Source: Cladosporium sp. IMV 00045 (Eukaryota; Ascomycota; Dothideomycetes; Cladosporiales; Cladosporiaceae). From it: a stretch of 64,000 bases of DNA. The position numbers were made by a program, and so were the translations under genes. Under the pieces are notes generated by a model. That model was not told the DNA's origin. It did no database searches and worked only from the letters and a program-made list of their open reading frames with translations. The stretch lies in the NCBI GenBank assembly GCA_001931905.2, contig MSJI02000905.1, forward strand, positions 1 through 64,000. The letters are read 5' to 3'. Positions 1-11,198 of the stretch are shown here, piece after piece (the first letter of the stretch is position 1; the number at the start of each line of letters is the position of its first letter).

Positions 1-82
1 CTTGTTGCATTTGTTCGCCGGATGTGAAGTTCATGCGTTGCGCGAAGAGGGCTGCGAGCTCGTCGTGCTGTGATTGATTCAT
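1..82 (-). CDS. 5' end of an unidentified protein gene, cut by the window edge
   Basis: An open frame starts at ATG 82-80 on the minus strand and runs off the window after 27 codons (begins MNQSQHDELAALFAQRM). The Gln-rich, helical opening looks like a genuine fungal N-terminus, and the gene would be divergent from PRE10 across about 1.2 kb. Too little is visible to name a family, and a chance open frame of this length is possible. Confidence 0.4.
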   Translation of the reverse strand, partial: MNQSQHDELAALFAQRMNFTSGEQMQQ

Positions 83-1314
83 ACTTCCCTCGGAACGGCC
101 TGTGATGTCGATACTGGAGGCTTCGAAACCACACTGTGGCAAAGTTAGTGTGTTGTACGTGAAAGAGCCCGTTATCTCGACCATACGTGAGTACAAGTGG
201 ATTGCCAAACGCCGGGAGAGCGAGAAATGACGGGAGTATTGTAGGTGCACCGTTGGCAATGATGAACAAGGACAGGCGAGCTGTTCATTGATTTGCGGGT
301 GCAAGCGGTGGCGAAGGCCTGGTACGCGAGGTCGAGGTTGTTTTGAAAATCACAACTCCAAGAAGATGGAGGAGGTTGTATCGTCATTCGTCTCGTCTTT
401 CTGTTTCCTGCTCACAGTGAGGACTCTCGACTCAAGGTACGTCTTTTTTGGCTTCTCAACAAGCACTTTCTGGCGGGAAATCCAGGGAGCTGTCAAATGC
501 AGGCGGGGTGCCTGTTTCTTGTGGCTTTGTTCTTTTTCTGCAGTTGGAACAAGGGTTAATTTCAAGTAAGCTGGCTGTTGGCTATCAAAGGCTATCTACA
601 CTCGTCGAGAGAAAGAAAAGAAAGGTTGGGTCAGTAGAAAGGTAGAGAGGAGAAAATCGAGGAGTCATCAAAGGATATATGAGCGGTATGTCGGACGGAG
701 GGTGATAGTGGGCAGATGACGCCGCACCAGCCCGACTGAAACAGAGTCTAACTGCGGCAAGATCGAGCCTAAACCCGTCTGGCCGTCATTGATTGGGCGG
801 GGAGCTGGTTTCCTTGGGCAGAGCTGCACCTTGGGTCCTGTTTCGCTGCGTGTTCGAGCGAAGTCTGTCGCAGAGAAAGGCGGTCGAAGATTGTTGTAAG
901 TGACTATTGGAATGATTGAGACATCTGGCGGCGGAAGGGGTTCAGAAATGTGTGTACATGTATGGCAGGTTGATTTATCCGTGTGGTGACGAGATGGTCA
1001 ACTGGAGGCAGATCACGGGATGTCACTCCGAGAGGATGGGTGGAGAGCAAGTCGTGGTTTCTGCCTGAGATGTTGGCCTGAGATGTTGGCCTGACATTCT
1101 CCCTCTGACGCGCGCTGGGAGCTGCCTGCCTCGCTGAGACGAAGCTACAGCGCTGGCTACATCAACATCAGCCATACCATCCAACCCTACATACCCAATC
1201 AGCCTCATTTTCACGCCTTCACCACCTCTTCGTTCTTATCGCAAGATCTCCTTTAATACCGCTGCGACTGCACATACCTCGATCTACCCCAGCACATCAT
1301 CCTAAAACGCCGTC
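83..1314. promoter_or_regulatory. Divergent intergenic region upstream of PRE10, with a 13-bp tandem repeat
   Basis: No convincing coding exon is seen. Short open frames here lack codon or family support. At 1063-1093 a 13-bp unit (gcctgagatgttg) occurs twice in tandem, followed by a third, partial copy, about 220-250 bp upstream of the PRE10 start. I did not see the yeast proteasome-associated element GGTGGCAAA nearby. The region just before the ATG is pyrimidine-rich, as is common for fungal leaders. Confidence 0.5.
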
Positions 1315-2301
1315 ATGGTAAGTGAGGGCAAACACTCAGTCGCTCTGCCAATCCAGTACACTAATTCATCATGTGGCTAGACCTCAATAGGCACCGGCTA
1401 CGATCTTGCCAACTCCATCTTCTCCCCCGATGGCCGTAACTTCCAAGTCGAATACGCCACCAAGGCTGTCGAGAACGGCGGCACTGCGATCGGCATTCGA
1501 TGCAAGGATGGTGTTGTTCTGGCAATGGAGAAGCTCGTCACAAGCAAGCTCATGAAGAAGGATGCCAACAAGCGCATTGCCACTATTGACAGACATATGG
1601 GCGTTGTAAGTTCGGATCCCAAGTCCTCGACAAAGCAAGCAAACAACACCACTAACACAAGGCCGCAGGTCTCCGCCGGTCTCGTCCCCGACGGCCGCCA
1701 CTTCGTCTCCCGCGCACGCGACGAAGCGTCCAGCTGGCGCGGCACCTACAAAGCTCCCATCCCCGTCGCATCCCTCGCCAACCGCATGGGCTCATACGTG
1801 CAAGCCTACACCCTCTACCAATCCGTGCGCCCCTTCGGCATCACCGCGATTGTCGGCGGGTACGACGCAGAAACCGAAGTCGACGTCGACGGCGCCGTAG
1901 GAAGCGGGCCCAAAATCGGCTCTGGCGGAAAGACGCAGGGCGTCAAAGAAGGCGGTCCATACCTCTACATGATCGAGCCCTCGGGTCTGTACTGGGGCTA
2001 CTACGGCGCGGCGACGGGCAAGGGTCGACAGGCGGCGAAGGCGGAGCTGGAGAAGCTGAACTTGGACCCTAAGAAGGGTGATACCATTTCGCTCGAGGAA
2101 GGCGTCAAGGAGGCGGCGAGGATCATCTACGTGGCGCACGAGGACAGCAAGGACAAGGAGTTTGAGCTCGAGATGACTTGGATCTCGGCTGTGGGCGGAC
2201 CGACCAAGGGCCGTCACGAGGAGGTGCCCAAGGAGCTCAAGGAGGAGGCTGAGAGGTTAGCCAAGAAGGCGCTGGAGGGAGAGGATGAGATGGAGGAGTA
2301 G
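1315..2301 (+). CDS. PRE10: 20S proteasome subunit alpha-7 (PRE10 / alpha type-3)
   Basis: Structural alpha-ring subunit of the 20S proteasome, cytosol and nucleus. The model has three exons: 1315-1317 (only the ATG), 1381-1605 and 1669-2301, giving 286 aa. The gene shows the alpha-subunit N-terminal signature SIGTGYDLANSIFSPDGR, the following QVEYATKAVENGGTAIG, then DRHMGV joined to VSAGLVPDGRH across intron 2. Later landmarks are YVQAYTLYQSVRPFG, GYYGAATGKGRQ and the acidic tail typical of alpha-7. The single-codon first exon is supported by a perfect GTAAGT donor after the ATG and by restoration of the MTSIGTGYD start known for this family. Intron 2 (63 nt) is a multiple of three and has no stop, so its retention would add 21 residues without breaking the frame. 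Identification is very secure. Confidence 0.96.
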
Positions 2302-2699
2302 ATTCTGTCTGTTTCCCCGATGATCATTTTTTGACGATGATGGTGTAAGAATAACCGACAAGATACTCTCAAAAGGTCGTCTTTCTGGGCGGCACCTCAT
2401 GAAAACCGGACATAGCATGGCGTATACGGATGTTGAAATGCCTCGACTGAAGGATCTTTCAGGAATGACTTTTTGTTCGCGTCTATGCCCGTGGAATTCT
2501 ATCATCTCATGCAAGCATGACAATGAAGCGAAGCTGGTGGTATCCATCTGTACTCGATGAAATTTTGATATATACCATGAGATCTCCCTCCCCCAAACTC
2601 GCTCATGGTCCAATGCAAGAAGACATACCACCAACTCACATCTCTCTGTCTACATAACCAACCCTTCAATTTCCCAAGTCATCCCTTTTCCAATCTCAC
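2302..2699. other. Short intergenic interval between convergent PRE10 and CDC43
   Basis: About 400 bp separates the stop codons of two convergent genes. It is pyrimidine-rich at its right end (CT-rich 2640-2790, continuing into the CDC43 3' coding end). No gene is seen, and it presumably holds both 3' UTRs. Confidence 0.6.
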
Positions 2700-4208
2700 T
2701 CACTCCCTCCACCCCTCCCACAACCCCCCCAACCTTCCCCGAACCTCCACACTCACACACATCCCGGCATCCACCTCCTTGACCCCATCCCTCCTCCTCT
2801 CCTCAAGCTCCGAGCAAAGACTCAGCGCCGCAAGCCCCAAATAGCTATGATACAGATCCGCCCACTTGTCGCCTGGGAACTTGCTGAAACCGCCCATGAT
2901 CGGGTGCTGCGTCAGACTCAAAAGGTAGGCGCGCAGCGCGGCGGGGTCGTGGAAGGGTTTGGCTTGGTTTTGCGAGAGCAGGGAGAGAGAGGCGCCCGCC
3001 CAGAAGGCGTAGCACGTGTCGGCGGGCTTGGAGGGGCGGCCGGACATTCCGGTTGGGTTTGGGGTGGGGTGTGAGGGGCAGATTGCTAGGTGCGGGGTGG
3101 GGAGGGTGTTGCTGTTGCTGCTGCTGCTGCTGCTGGCGTCGATGGAGGTTATGTCGCTGGCCCAGAGGGTGGATTTGTCGGGGGATTGGTGGAGGTCGGT
3201 GGGCGGGGGGTGGGGTTTCTCGGATGGTTGGTCTGAGATGGGTGATGGCTCAATTTCCAAGTCGCCGGTGGGAGGGTCTTCGGGGTCGGTGAAGTCTGTT
3301 TGGAGAGAGAGGAGCCAGCGGACTACGTCGTGGGGGTTTGAGGGTGCGTGGTTTGGTCTTGCGGAAGTGAGGTGGCCGGGTTCTAGGCGTGAGAGGAAGG
3401 AGAGCGAGCCCAGCGAGCAGAACGTGTAGCCTGCTTGGGGCTCGTGGAATGGTGCGTCGGCTATGCCGCCGTCGAAGTTCTGATGGCATGTGTTAGCATC
3501 GGTTGCCTGGTATGGAAAACCAAGATTTGATATCTTACTTCTGAGCTTCGAACGCAATTGACATATGTGTCGATGTTGATGTCTTCAATAATCTCGCCAT
3601 CAATACTCAAAGGCCCAGGTTCAGTACCGCCACGCAGTATGTACCTCACACCCGTGGCACAGTACCCAAGCCTGGGATCTCTCCCACCTTCTTGCTTGCC
3701 GTCAACAAGAGTCTCACCAAACGACCCATCCTCTCTCTGCATCAGGTGAATCCAGCGTAGCGTCTCCTTTCTCCGAACACGCTTCAGATCGTCTCCAAGA
3801 ATAAGCAGCGAAGCCAGAGCAAAGTAAGTGGCGGGAACATTCGCCGGATCCCACCTGGCATTCTCAGCATTCGCACGCTCGCCAAAGTCAGTGCCCGGCC
3901 ACATTCTGAAACCACCCTTGGGGTGCTGGCAGTGGTAAATCCAGTCTATCCATTCTTGCCTCTCGTTCGGTTGCGTGGAGGTTTGGAGAATGTCGAGCAC
4001 GTCACACGCCGAGACGATGAAGTACGCCAGGTACATGCGGTTGGAGTCGTTGGAGGTGTAGAGATTCGGGAGGAGGGTTTTGAGACATCGCAGCCAGTAT
4101 TTTACGTGGCGCTCCTGATGTGGCCGTGTCAGTGAGGTGAGTTAGGTGAGGGGCTGCGAAGTGGATAGAAATAACCTTTTCGAGACGGGGCTCTTCGTTG
4201 AGTGCCAT
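2700..4208 (-). CDS. CDC43: Geranylgeranyltransferase type-1 subunit beta (CDC43)
   Basis: Catalytic beta subunit of protein geranylgeranyltransferase I, which prenylates CAAX Rho-type GTPases together with the RAM2 alpha subunit. Exons on the minus strand are 4208-4176, 4114-3539 and 3479-2700, giving 462 aa. Splicing exon 1 (MALNEEPRLEK) to ERHVKYWLRCLK and SNDSNRMYLAYF recreates the characteristic CDC43 N-terminus. Repeats of the alpha-alpha barrel are visible (GGFRMWPGTDFGE, DGSFGE, NFDGGIADAPFHEPQAGYTF). The zinc ligands are present: Asp357 and Cys359 in ADTCYAFW and His414 in DLYHSYLGL. Relative to yeast there is a long Pro/Ser-rich loop before the zinc site, including a Ser run encoded by a CTG/CAG microsatellite around 3108-3132. 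The C-terminal 25 residues are Arg/Gly-rich and less certain. Confidence 0.93.
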
Positions 4209-4715
4209 CTTATGTCTTCTCGTGCCTACGTGTGCTGGCACGACTATTTGCAATTGTTTCTGACTGTCTTTCTCTTGATGTCCTTTTGCCGCCTGTTCAC
4301 TTGGAACTTCATTAGCTTGACTGAATTGTGCAACACCGAGCGACGTTGGCGATAGTGGATACTCGCCACAAGCTCTCGCCACAAGCTGAAGATCAAGCCA
4401 TGAAGATGATATGACAACTGTGGGATTCGAACAGGATGTTTCTGGGCTGCTGGGTAGATTAACCAAAAAGTACAAATGGATAAATACTTAATGCCTTTTA
4501 CGTCCTCATCTGGTGGTCAATTGAAGGTTGTGGCTTGAGGTGTAGCAATCAGAGTTCAAGCCTGAGGCGACCGAGGTGGCAATCTTATCGATAAGATATC
4601 GGCCTATGCCTCTGCCCTGACGTCTTTCAGAGTCCCCCCATCCTGATCTTCTTTCACTCCCTCAACTTTCACTTGCTTCCTAGGCGCCTGCCAAACGCTG
4701 GACTTGAAATGCATC
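4209..4715. promoter_or_regulatory. Shared promoter of CDC43 and the SNF2-RING gene
   Basis: About 500 bp lie between divergent start codons, with no coding exon. The stretch around 4419-4435 contains a tRNA T-arm-like string on the minus strand, but the flanking stems do not pair, so no tRNA is called. An AT-rich patch around 4470-4500 is present. Confidence 0.45.
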
Positions 4716-7700
4716 ATGGCTCCCATCGAGTCGCGGGCAACAGCCAACGTTGTGTCTACACAGGTTGTCACACATGATGAATCTTCGATTCTCGTGGAGA
4801 CCGGATGCTTCACGCCGATGCGATGGTTCCTTGAGCGCGGCGCACTTCACATGCAGGATGCAGAAGACGACGACGACGATCTTGAAAGTAAAAGGCCACC
4901 AAAGAAGCGCGCGAAGCTTGCGAAACCAGCAAAGACGCAGGTAAAGGCGGCGCCTGTTCAACCAGCTCCGATAACCATCCCACTGGCTCGCGTGACTGTT
5001 GACCTTTCTTTTCCGGAGGCTACTACGAACGAGGTACCGTCGCAGGACGGATCCGATGAAGACGCAGACTTCTCGAACTCTGAGGAAGTTCCAGTTGCTG
5101 TCCTTGGAATCAGCGAAGACGATTTGGGCGTGCGAATGCGAATTGCGCATCCCAGTAGGAACGGTGTTGTACTTAAAGCTGACCTTTCCAACGTACCGCC
5201 AAACGTCTTGAATGACTTGCGGGCATTAGCTCTGCCGGAGCGCCATCCAGCTGGCTCGAAGGATCGCCCCGCATCAGTTACTCGATGCACAATGAAAAGA
5301 TCCCACGGGAAAGCCCACAACGTTGTTCGGCTTGAGGTTTCAATAGCTTGGAAAGATGGAGTATCGGCCTTCCCGGCTGGTGTTCCTGTTGGCAAGGCTC
5401 GAGTCTACCCTGACTACGATTTGAAAGAACGCTTCTTTCCGGACACTTCTAGGGGAAGTCTTGATCAGACTCAGCCGTGGACACCTCATGACTTCTACGA
5501 AAGCGTGCACGTCCCGGATCGGAATGAAAAGGCTGATTTAGGCGATATACTGGAAAGTCAGCTTTATCCTTTTCAAGAGCGGGCAGTCAAATGGATGCTT
5601 GGGAGAGAGGGTGTGGTTCCTCGAGGCGGACAAATCGTGCCTATTTCGAGAGAAGAGCGGAAACCGTTTGGTACTGTGAAGTACCAAGAGGTGCATGATG
5701 TGGATGGTAACAAATGCTATGTCAATCATCTCCAGGCAAAGATCTCACGCAGCAAGCCCGAGACGAGAGGTCATGATGTTTCTGGTGGACTGCTCGCAGA
5801 GGAGATGGGTCTTGGGAAGACGGTAGAGCTCATGGCCCTGATATCGCTTCATCAGAGGGATGCTCTTTCCCCCGATCGGATCTTGGACCTCGAGTCTGGC
5901 ACTGATGTCTTGCCGTCAAGGGCAACTTTGATTGTCACACCAAATTCGATCCTGCCGCAGTGGCGCTCGGAACTTGCAAAGCACGCACCTCGATTGCGTG
6001 TGATGCATTACGAGGGCATTCCTCCTGCTACGAAGAAGACCGACGAGACAAAGGTTCTTGAGGATCTCACTCAAAACTACGACGTTGTATTGACTACTTA
6101 CCAAGTACTGGCCCGTGAAGTGCATTTTGCTGAAGATCCTCCGGACCGCAACATGAGAAGAGCGCGCAAGTTTGAGCGGAAGCGTAGCCCCCTTATACAA
6201 GTTCAGTTCTGGAGAGCCGTAATGGATGAGGCACAAATGATCGAGACAAGCGTCACTGCCGCAGCTCGCGTCGCTTGTCGTCTTCCTCGAGTACACTCTT
6301 GGGCTGTATCTGGCACACCGCTACGAAAGGATGCACAAGATTTGCACGGCCTGTTGATCTTCCTACGCTTCAAGCCTCTTGATGAGGACCTCCGGTTGTG
6401 GAGCCATTTGGTGATGAATCACAGGCACATCTTCCGCGACATCTTCAATACTATTGCCTTGAGGCACACGAAGAGTCTTATCAGAGATGAGCTACATCTA
6501 CCATCACAGAAACGAGTCGTTATCACTATGCCCTTCACAGCTGTGGAGCACCAGCATTACAACAACCTCTTCACCGAAATGTGCGATGAACTCAAATTAC
6601 AGACGGATGGATCTCCGAACGACGACCAGTGGGATCCAGACAATCCCGCTACGGTAGAGGCTATGCGCAAATGGCTTGTGAGACTTAGACAAACCTGCCT
6701 GCACCCTCAGGTCGGCGGGAGAAACAGGAAGGCTCTCGGCCGCGGGCAAGGAGCGCCGCTACGTACTGTCTCTGAAGTACTGGACGCCATGATAGACCAA
6801 AATGAGACTGCGACGAAAACGGAAGAACGCGCCGCGTTGCAATCCCAACTGCAGCGCGCTCACATTCTTGGCAACAATCGGGACGATGAACATCGAAGCG
6901 AGAAAGCACTTCAAATCTACAAGGAGGCCATGGAGAAGTGCAGCACCATGGTAAAAGAAGCACGGCAGCGTTTGCACACTGCACAAGCCGAACAAGGGAA
7001 AACTGGTGATGTGTCAGCGACCGACAACGAAGAATCATCGTCTGAATCATCACCTCTGCTAGGAGGCCTTCGAAACAGCCTGAGAACTGCGTTGGAGCTG
7101 CAGCACGTGTGCACCTTCTTTGCGGCCACTGCTTGCTACCAAATCAAGGTCAACGAGACTCTGACTCAGCCTGAATCTGAAGACTTCCGAAAGTTAGAGG
7201 AACAGGAAATCGAGCTCTACGAACATGCCAAGATTGTCCGCCGTGAAATCTTGCTTGATGCGTCACGCAAAGCCGATCGTCTAATGAAAAAGATGAAAGA
7301 CCTTGAGGACAAGAAGCTAACGACGCAGCTTCCAAGGATCAAGGAGCTCAACGACCGCGGTGGAATTGAGAACAGGCGCATCATTGACAAGAGTGACGAA
7401 TTATTCGATGTCATCCGAAAACAATCCCCGTTCATCGCCGAGTGGCGCTCAAAGATGTCAGAATTTCTGCGCAAACCGCTCGTGGACGAAGATGATGCAG
7501 GCAACGAAATTACTGGAGAAGAATACGAGGAGTCAACCAAACAGCAAGACGAGCTTTACGTCTACTTCGATGCTCTCAAGACCGTTCAAGCTGATCTTAC
7601 CACGTTCGTCGCTGGTGGAGATGCTCCGCTCATTGATCACCAGGCAAAGATGCTCGTAAGAGTAGCGAAGAAGTGGCTTGATCCTGAATGCCCAGAAGAG

Positions 7701-9233
7701 CTCAAAGAACCATGTCATGCGCCGGAGAAGCTGCTGGAACTTTTCGAGATACGCAACAAGTTTAGATCCCGCAAGGAAGAGATTGGGTCTGTTCGTGGGT
7801 TGATTCATGAATCTCGCGCTCTGGAAAACTCCATGCAGTGGCAGGGCGACAGTTCGAGAGCTGTCACCGAAGCGGCTATACTCAAACAACATATTGCAGC
7901 ACTTCAGACGGTGTTCAACGATTACACCAAGGCATTAGCTGGCCTTGAGAAAGAAGTCGACTTGTTCCGCTCTACGCAAAACCAACGTCTGGAGTTCTAC
8001 AGGCAGCTGCAAGAGGTATCTGACGCTGTTGCGCCATACAAAGAGGAGCTCGATGAGCAACTGGACTTGCCGGCACTGGAATTGGTGATGGCTAGAGAAG
8101 AGCAACAGAACACGACACTAGCTCAACTGAAGACCAAGCATCGCTTCCTCATGCATCTTCGGGACGAAACTGGATCTCAAGGCCCCAGGATCTGTGTCAT
8201 CTGCCAGTGCACGTTTGAGAATGGCGTGCTTACTGTATGTGGGCATCAGTACTGCAAGGAGTGCATCGGTCACTGGTGGCGAGCTCACCGCACTTGCCCG
8301 GTTTGCAAGCGAGGTCTAGCACTTGTTGACTTCCACAACATCACATACAAGCCGCAAGAGCTTCGCGCAAAGGAAGAGACGAATGGCAATCTGTCTTCTC
8401 CGGACAGCAAGCGCAACTCCGGTATTGATACGTCTCCGCGTCAGTCCGCCATCTATTCTGAGGTCGACAGCAAACTTATGGACGAGGTGAAGACTCTAGA
8501 TCTACCGTCCAGCTTTGGTACGAAGATCGACACCTTGGGCCGTCATCTCCTCTGGATACGCGAGCACGACCCTGGCGCAAAAGCAATCGTATTCTCACAA
8601 TATCGAGACTTCCTTGACGTCCTCAGCAGGGCATTTAGCACTTTCAAGATCGGATACAGTCGGCTCGGGCGTGCTGGCGCAGTAGAGAAATTTCGACACG
8701 ATGCCAGCGTTGAATGCCTTCTGCTTGACGCGAAGACAGACTCTTCTGGTCTGACCCTCGTCAACGCCACGCATGTCTTCATATGCGAGCCGCTGATTCA
8801 GACAGCTGTCGAGTTGCAGGCTATCGCACGTGTCCATCGCATCGGCCAAACTCGTCAAACCACCATCTGGATGTACCTCACTAACGACACCGTGGAGGAA
8901 AGCATCTACGACATCTCTGTCGCTCGGCGTATGGCGCATGTCCAATCTCGACAACAACACCAGCGCAGTGAGAAATCACGCTCTAGTACTCCGGCGCCTC
9001 TCGGAGATTTGGCCATCGAGGCTGCTGATACGGAAGAGATGCAGAGTGCACCGATCCAGAAGCTCTTGACGAATGGGAAGACTGGAGGTGAGCTGGTTGG
9101 TAAAGATGATCTATGGGGGTGCCTCTTCGGAAAAGCTACACAGAACGCTATGACACTAGACCCTGACACGCAGGCGGATTTTGAGAGGAATCTGAGAGGA
9201 CATGCTGCAGAGATGAGGCGCATGGACCCATGA
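4716..9233 (+). CDS. SNF2-family ATPase with inserted RING finger (SHPRH/IRC20-type E3 ligase)
   Basis: Single-exon gene of 1,505 aa. The open frame extends 12 nt upstream to a TTG, but ATG 4716 (MAPIESRATANVV) is the natural start. Domains in order: an acidic/basic N-terminal region; SNF2 helicase N-lobe from about residue 285 (PFQERAVKWMLGREG), with Walker A EEMGLGKT (Lys368) and DEAQ box 504-507; motif III SGTPLRKD; and the RHTKSLI segment typical of the SHPRH group. A long coiled-coil insertion covers about residues 650-1150. A C3HC4 RING finger (CVICQCTFENG ... CGHQYCKECI ... CPVCKRG) starts near 1158, and the helicase C-lobe from about 1288 contains IVFSQYRDF, SSGLTLVNA and ARVHRIGQTRQT. 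The RING between the two helicase lobes is diagnostic of SHPRH/Irc20 nuclear proteins in DNA repair and ubiquitin signalling. The assignment rests on architecture. Specific orthology to IRC20 is likely but not proven. Confidence 0.92.
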   Translation: MAPIESRATANVVSTQVVTHDESSILVETGCFTPMRWFLERGALHMQDAEDDDDDLESKRPPKKRAKLAKPAKTQVKAAPVQPAPITIPLARVTVDLSFPEATTNEVPSQDGSDEDADFSNSEEVPVAVLGISEDDLGVRMRIAHPSRNGVVLKADLSNVPPNVLNDLRALALPERHPAGSKDRPASVTRCTMKRSHGKAHNVVRLEVSIAWKDGVSAFPAGVPVGKARVYPDYDLKERFFPDTSRGSLDQTQPWTPHDFYESVHVPDRNEKADLGDILESQLYPFQERAVKWMLGREGVVPRGGQIVPISREERKPFGTVKYQEVHDVDGNKCYVNHLQAKISRSKPETRGHDVSGGLLAEEMGLGKTVELMALISLHQRDALSPDRILDLESGTDVLPSRATLIVTPNSILPQWRSELAKHAPRLRVMHYEGIPPATKKTDETKVLEDLTQNYDVVLTTYQVLAREVHFAEDPPDRNMRRARKFERKRSPLIQVQFWRAVMDEAQMIETSVTAAARVACRLPRVHSWAVSGTPLRKDAQDLHGLLIFLRFKPLDEDLRLWSHLVMNHRHIFRDIFNTIALRHTKSLIRDELHLPSQKRVVITMPFTAVEHQHYNNLFTEMCDELKLQTDGSPNDDQWDPDNPATVEAMRKWLVRLRQTCLHPQVGGRNRKALGRGQGAPLRTVSEVLDAMIDQNETATKTEERAALQSQLQRAHILGNNRDDEHRSEKALQIYKEAMEKCSTMVKEARQRLHTAQAEQGKTGDVSATDNEESSSESSPLLGGLRNSLRTALELQHVCTFFAATACYQIKVNETLTQPESEDFRKLEEQEIELYEHAKIVRREILLDASRKADRLMKKMKDLEDKKLTTQLPRIKELNDRGGIENRRIIDKSDELFDVIRKQSPFIAEWRSKMSEFLRKPLVDEDDAGNEITGEEYEESTKQQDELYVYFDALKTVQADLTTFVAGGDAPLIDHQAKMLVRVAKKWLDPECPEELKEPCHAPEKLLELFEIRNKFRSRKEEIGSVRGLIHESRALENSMQWQGDSSRAVTEAAILKQHIAALQTVFNDYTKALAGLEKEVDLFRSTQNQRLEFYRQLQEVSDAVAPYKEELDEQLDLPALELVMAREEQQNTTLAQLKTKHRFLMHLRDETGSQGPRICVICQCTFENGVLTVCGHQYCKECIGHWWRAHRTCPVCKRGLALVDFHNITYKPQELRAKEETNGNLSSPDSKRNSGIDTSPRQSAIYSEVDSKLMDEVKTLDLPSSFGTKIDTLGRHLLWIREHDPGAKAIVFSQYRDFLDVLSRAFSTFKIGYSRLGRAGAVEKFRHDASVECLLLDAKTDSSGLTLVNATHVFICEPLIQTAVELQAIARVHRIGQTRQTTIWMYLTNDTVEESIYDISVARRMAHVQSRQQHQRSEKSRSSTPAPLGDLAIEAADTEEMQSAPIQKLLTNGKTGGELVGKDDLWGCLFGKATQNAMTLDPDTQADFERNLRGHAAEMRRMDP

Positions 9234-9514
9234 GTCGTACATTTGTGTGATAGGTTTGTCAGAAGGAGCTGATGATGATACCCGATTGTGTAGAGCTTAG
9301 CTTGAGTCTTTTAGACATAGATTGAAACGACAACATACCCTTGAAGCGAGCTGCCGAGATACCCATATTTGATTCGAAACAGACATCTACCACTGGACTT
9401 CAATCCTTTCAGGCGAATATCCTCGCCCATGAGTCGGCAAATCGATCCTCTGCAAACATGAAAACGAAACCTCAACGGCTGATTCCAATTTTGACTCACA
9501 CTCTAGCTACTCGA

Positions 9515-10351
9515 TCAAGTGAAGTTGACCTTCGACACGGCCTCATAGAAGGCTTTACCCTGGGCCTTCGCAACCTCCAGCTCTTTCTGCGTTGGCTGAC
9601 GGGAACCGTCGCCACCCTACGACATCTTGTTAGCGACCACCGCCCTCTGATGCGATACGATACACAAAATCAAGACATACCGCAAAAGTACCAGCACCCC
9701 ACGGGCTCCCGCCCCTCACTTCACTGTTGTCACCCAACAGATGGAACGTCGTCCTATACCCCAACGGCACATAAATAATCCCATGATGCGCCAGCGTACT
9801 CATCGCCGCCATCGCCGTACTCTCCTGCCCGCCACCCTGCGTCCCCGACGACACAAACAAACCAGCATACTTCCCCCAGTACCCACCGGACTGCCACTGC
9901 CCACCCGTGCGGTCCCAAAAAGCTCGCCACTGGGCTGGGAAGTTGCCATAGCGGGTTGGAATTCCGAACAGGAAGGCGTCGTACTCTTCGAGCTGTTTCG
10001 GGCTCGAGAGCTCGGGGATCGAGGAGTCTTTGGCCGGCGCGTGCATTTTCGCGAGGACTTCGTCTGGTAGCGATTCTTGCACGCGGAAGAGGTCGACGGT
10101 CCCGCCCGCCGCGCGGATGCCTTCGGCTTCGGCTTGGGCGAGGGTTTGGATGTGGCCGTACATGGAGTACTGTGATGAGGTCAGTATTAGTTGAAGGGTG
10201 ATGTTGAACAACTCCTCTCGCTGAGGGTGGTGCTAGGAGCAATGGTAACAATTTTGGTGGACGATAGGACATCCGGGTTGAGAAGACGCAAGGCTCTCAT
10301 GCCTCATGCTATGGGGAAACGTACAAAAAGGATGGCGATCTTTGGAGCCAT
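9515..10351 (-). CDS. Flavodoxin-like NAD(P)H:quinone oxidoreductase (WrbA/Pst2/Alt a 7 family)
   Basis: FMN-binding two-electron quinone reductase, cytosolic or eisosome-associated in yeasts. Exons on the minus strand are 10351-10325, 10169-9681 and 9616-9515, giving 205 aa. Splicing exon 1 (MAPKIAILF) to [18 protein letters not shown] restores the flavodoxin phosphate-binding loop. [37 protein letters not shown] and [12 protein letters not shown] are hallmark WrbA-family segments. The last exon gives the family-like C-terminal helix [19 protein letters not shown]. The first intron (155 nt) is longer than its neighbours. Fungal members include cross-reactive minor allergens, but this is an enzyme call, not a toxicity claim. 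Confidence 0.93.
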
Positions 10352-11198
10352 GATGACGACGATTGCAAATGATTTGGACTGAATTGAGTGTCTGTATGGG
10401 ATAATGGGAAAGTGGAAAGAAGGTTTTGAGCTATTGACAAGAAATGGTGCGAGGCATGGTTTACGTATAAATACACCCAACAATCTGCCGGAAGGGAGGG
10501 GTAGCTGTCGGAGTTGATTACCTATAATGACCCATCCTATACCAATGGCCACGTTGGTTGTTGCATGTGGCATGATCACCCAGCTAAAGAGGAGCCCTAG
10601 CCCTCTCGTGGCGCTGCATCTCGCGCAAACAGGAAGCTGGGTTTCGGTAAGATAGCGCCGAACAACTTTTGACTTCGTTGATGCGGCGGCACTTGACTGT
10701 GACGAGACCTATTCGGGCGATTAGTTTCTAGAGCTGATGCCCCTCTGCTTGGCTCCAATTGCGATGTCAGCTTGTTGTCAGTAGAGGTTAAAGTTGGACC
10801 AAGCAAATGTATACCACGATTGATGATTGGCAATGCGATTGTAATCAACAATCGGCAAGACGTGAGATATTCACCTGTACTTCTGGCAACTACGGCTTAC
10901 GAACACATGACTGACAAGGTAGAAAAACGTTAATGTGCTACAGGGCCGATCGGGCGGATTCGAGTAAGCATCTCGCAGCAGCGTGAGAGCTCGGATAGAT
11001 ATGTTTGATCAGGCCCTGGTGTTCCAATCAAATCGTTACTGATGTACGCCGAGAGATTCTACCAGCTGACTCGAAGCGAGATGAATAATTGAAAGCACTG
11101 GTTCACATCAACATTTGGTTCATTACATTATGGGGAGATTTGGAGACCCCGGAAAACGAGTACAATCTTCACGCCCATTACGCCGGAGCTGCCGTGCC
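10352..11198. other. Intergenic region, no gene seen
   Basis: About 850 bp lies between the start of the quinone reductase gene and the 3' end of the ankyrin-CorA gene, both on the minus strand. Only short, unsupported open frames are present. It should contain the quinone reductase promoter and the 3' UTR of the other gene. Confidence 0.45.

Noticed and set aside
4400..4480. Possible tRNA on the minus strand (TTCGAATCCC T-loop-like string)
   Set aside because: The T-stem and acceptor stem do not pair and no anticodon arm could be placed.
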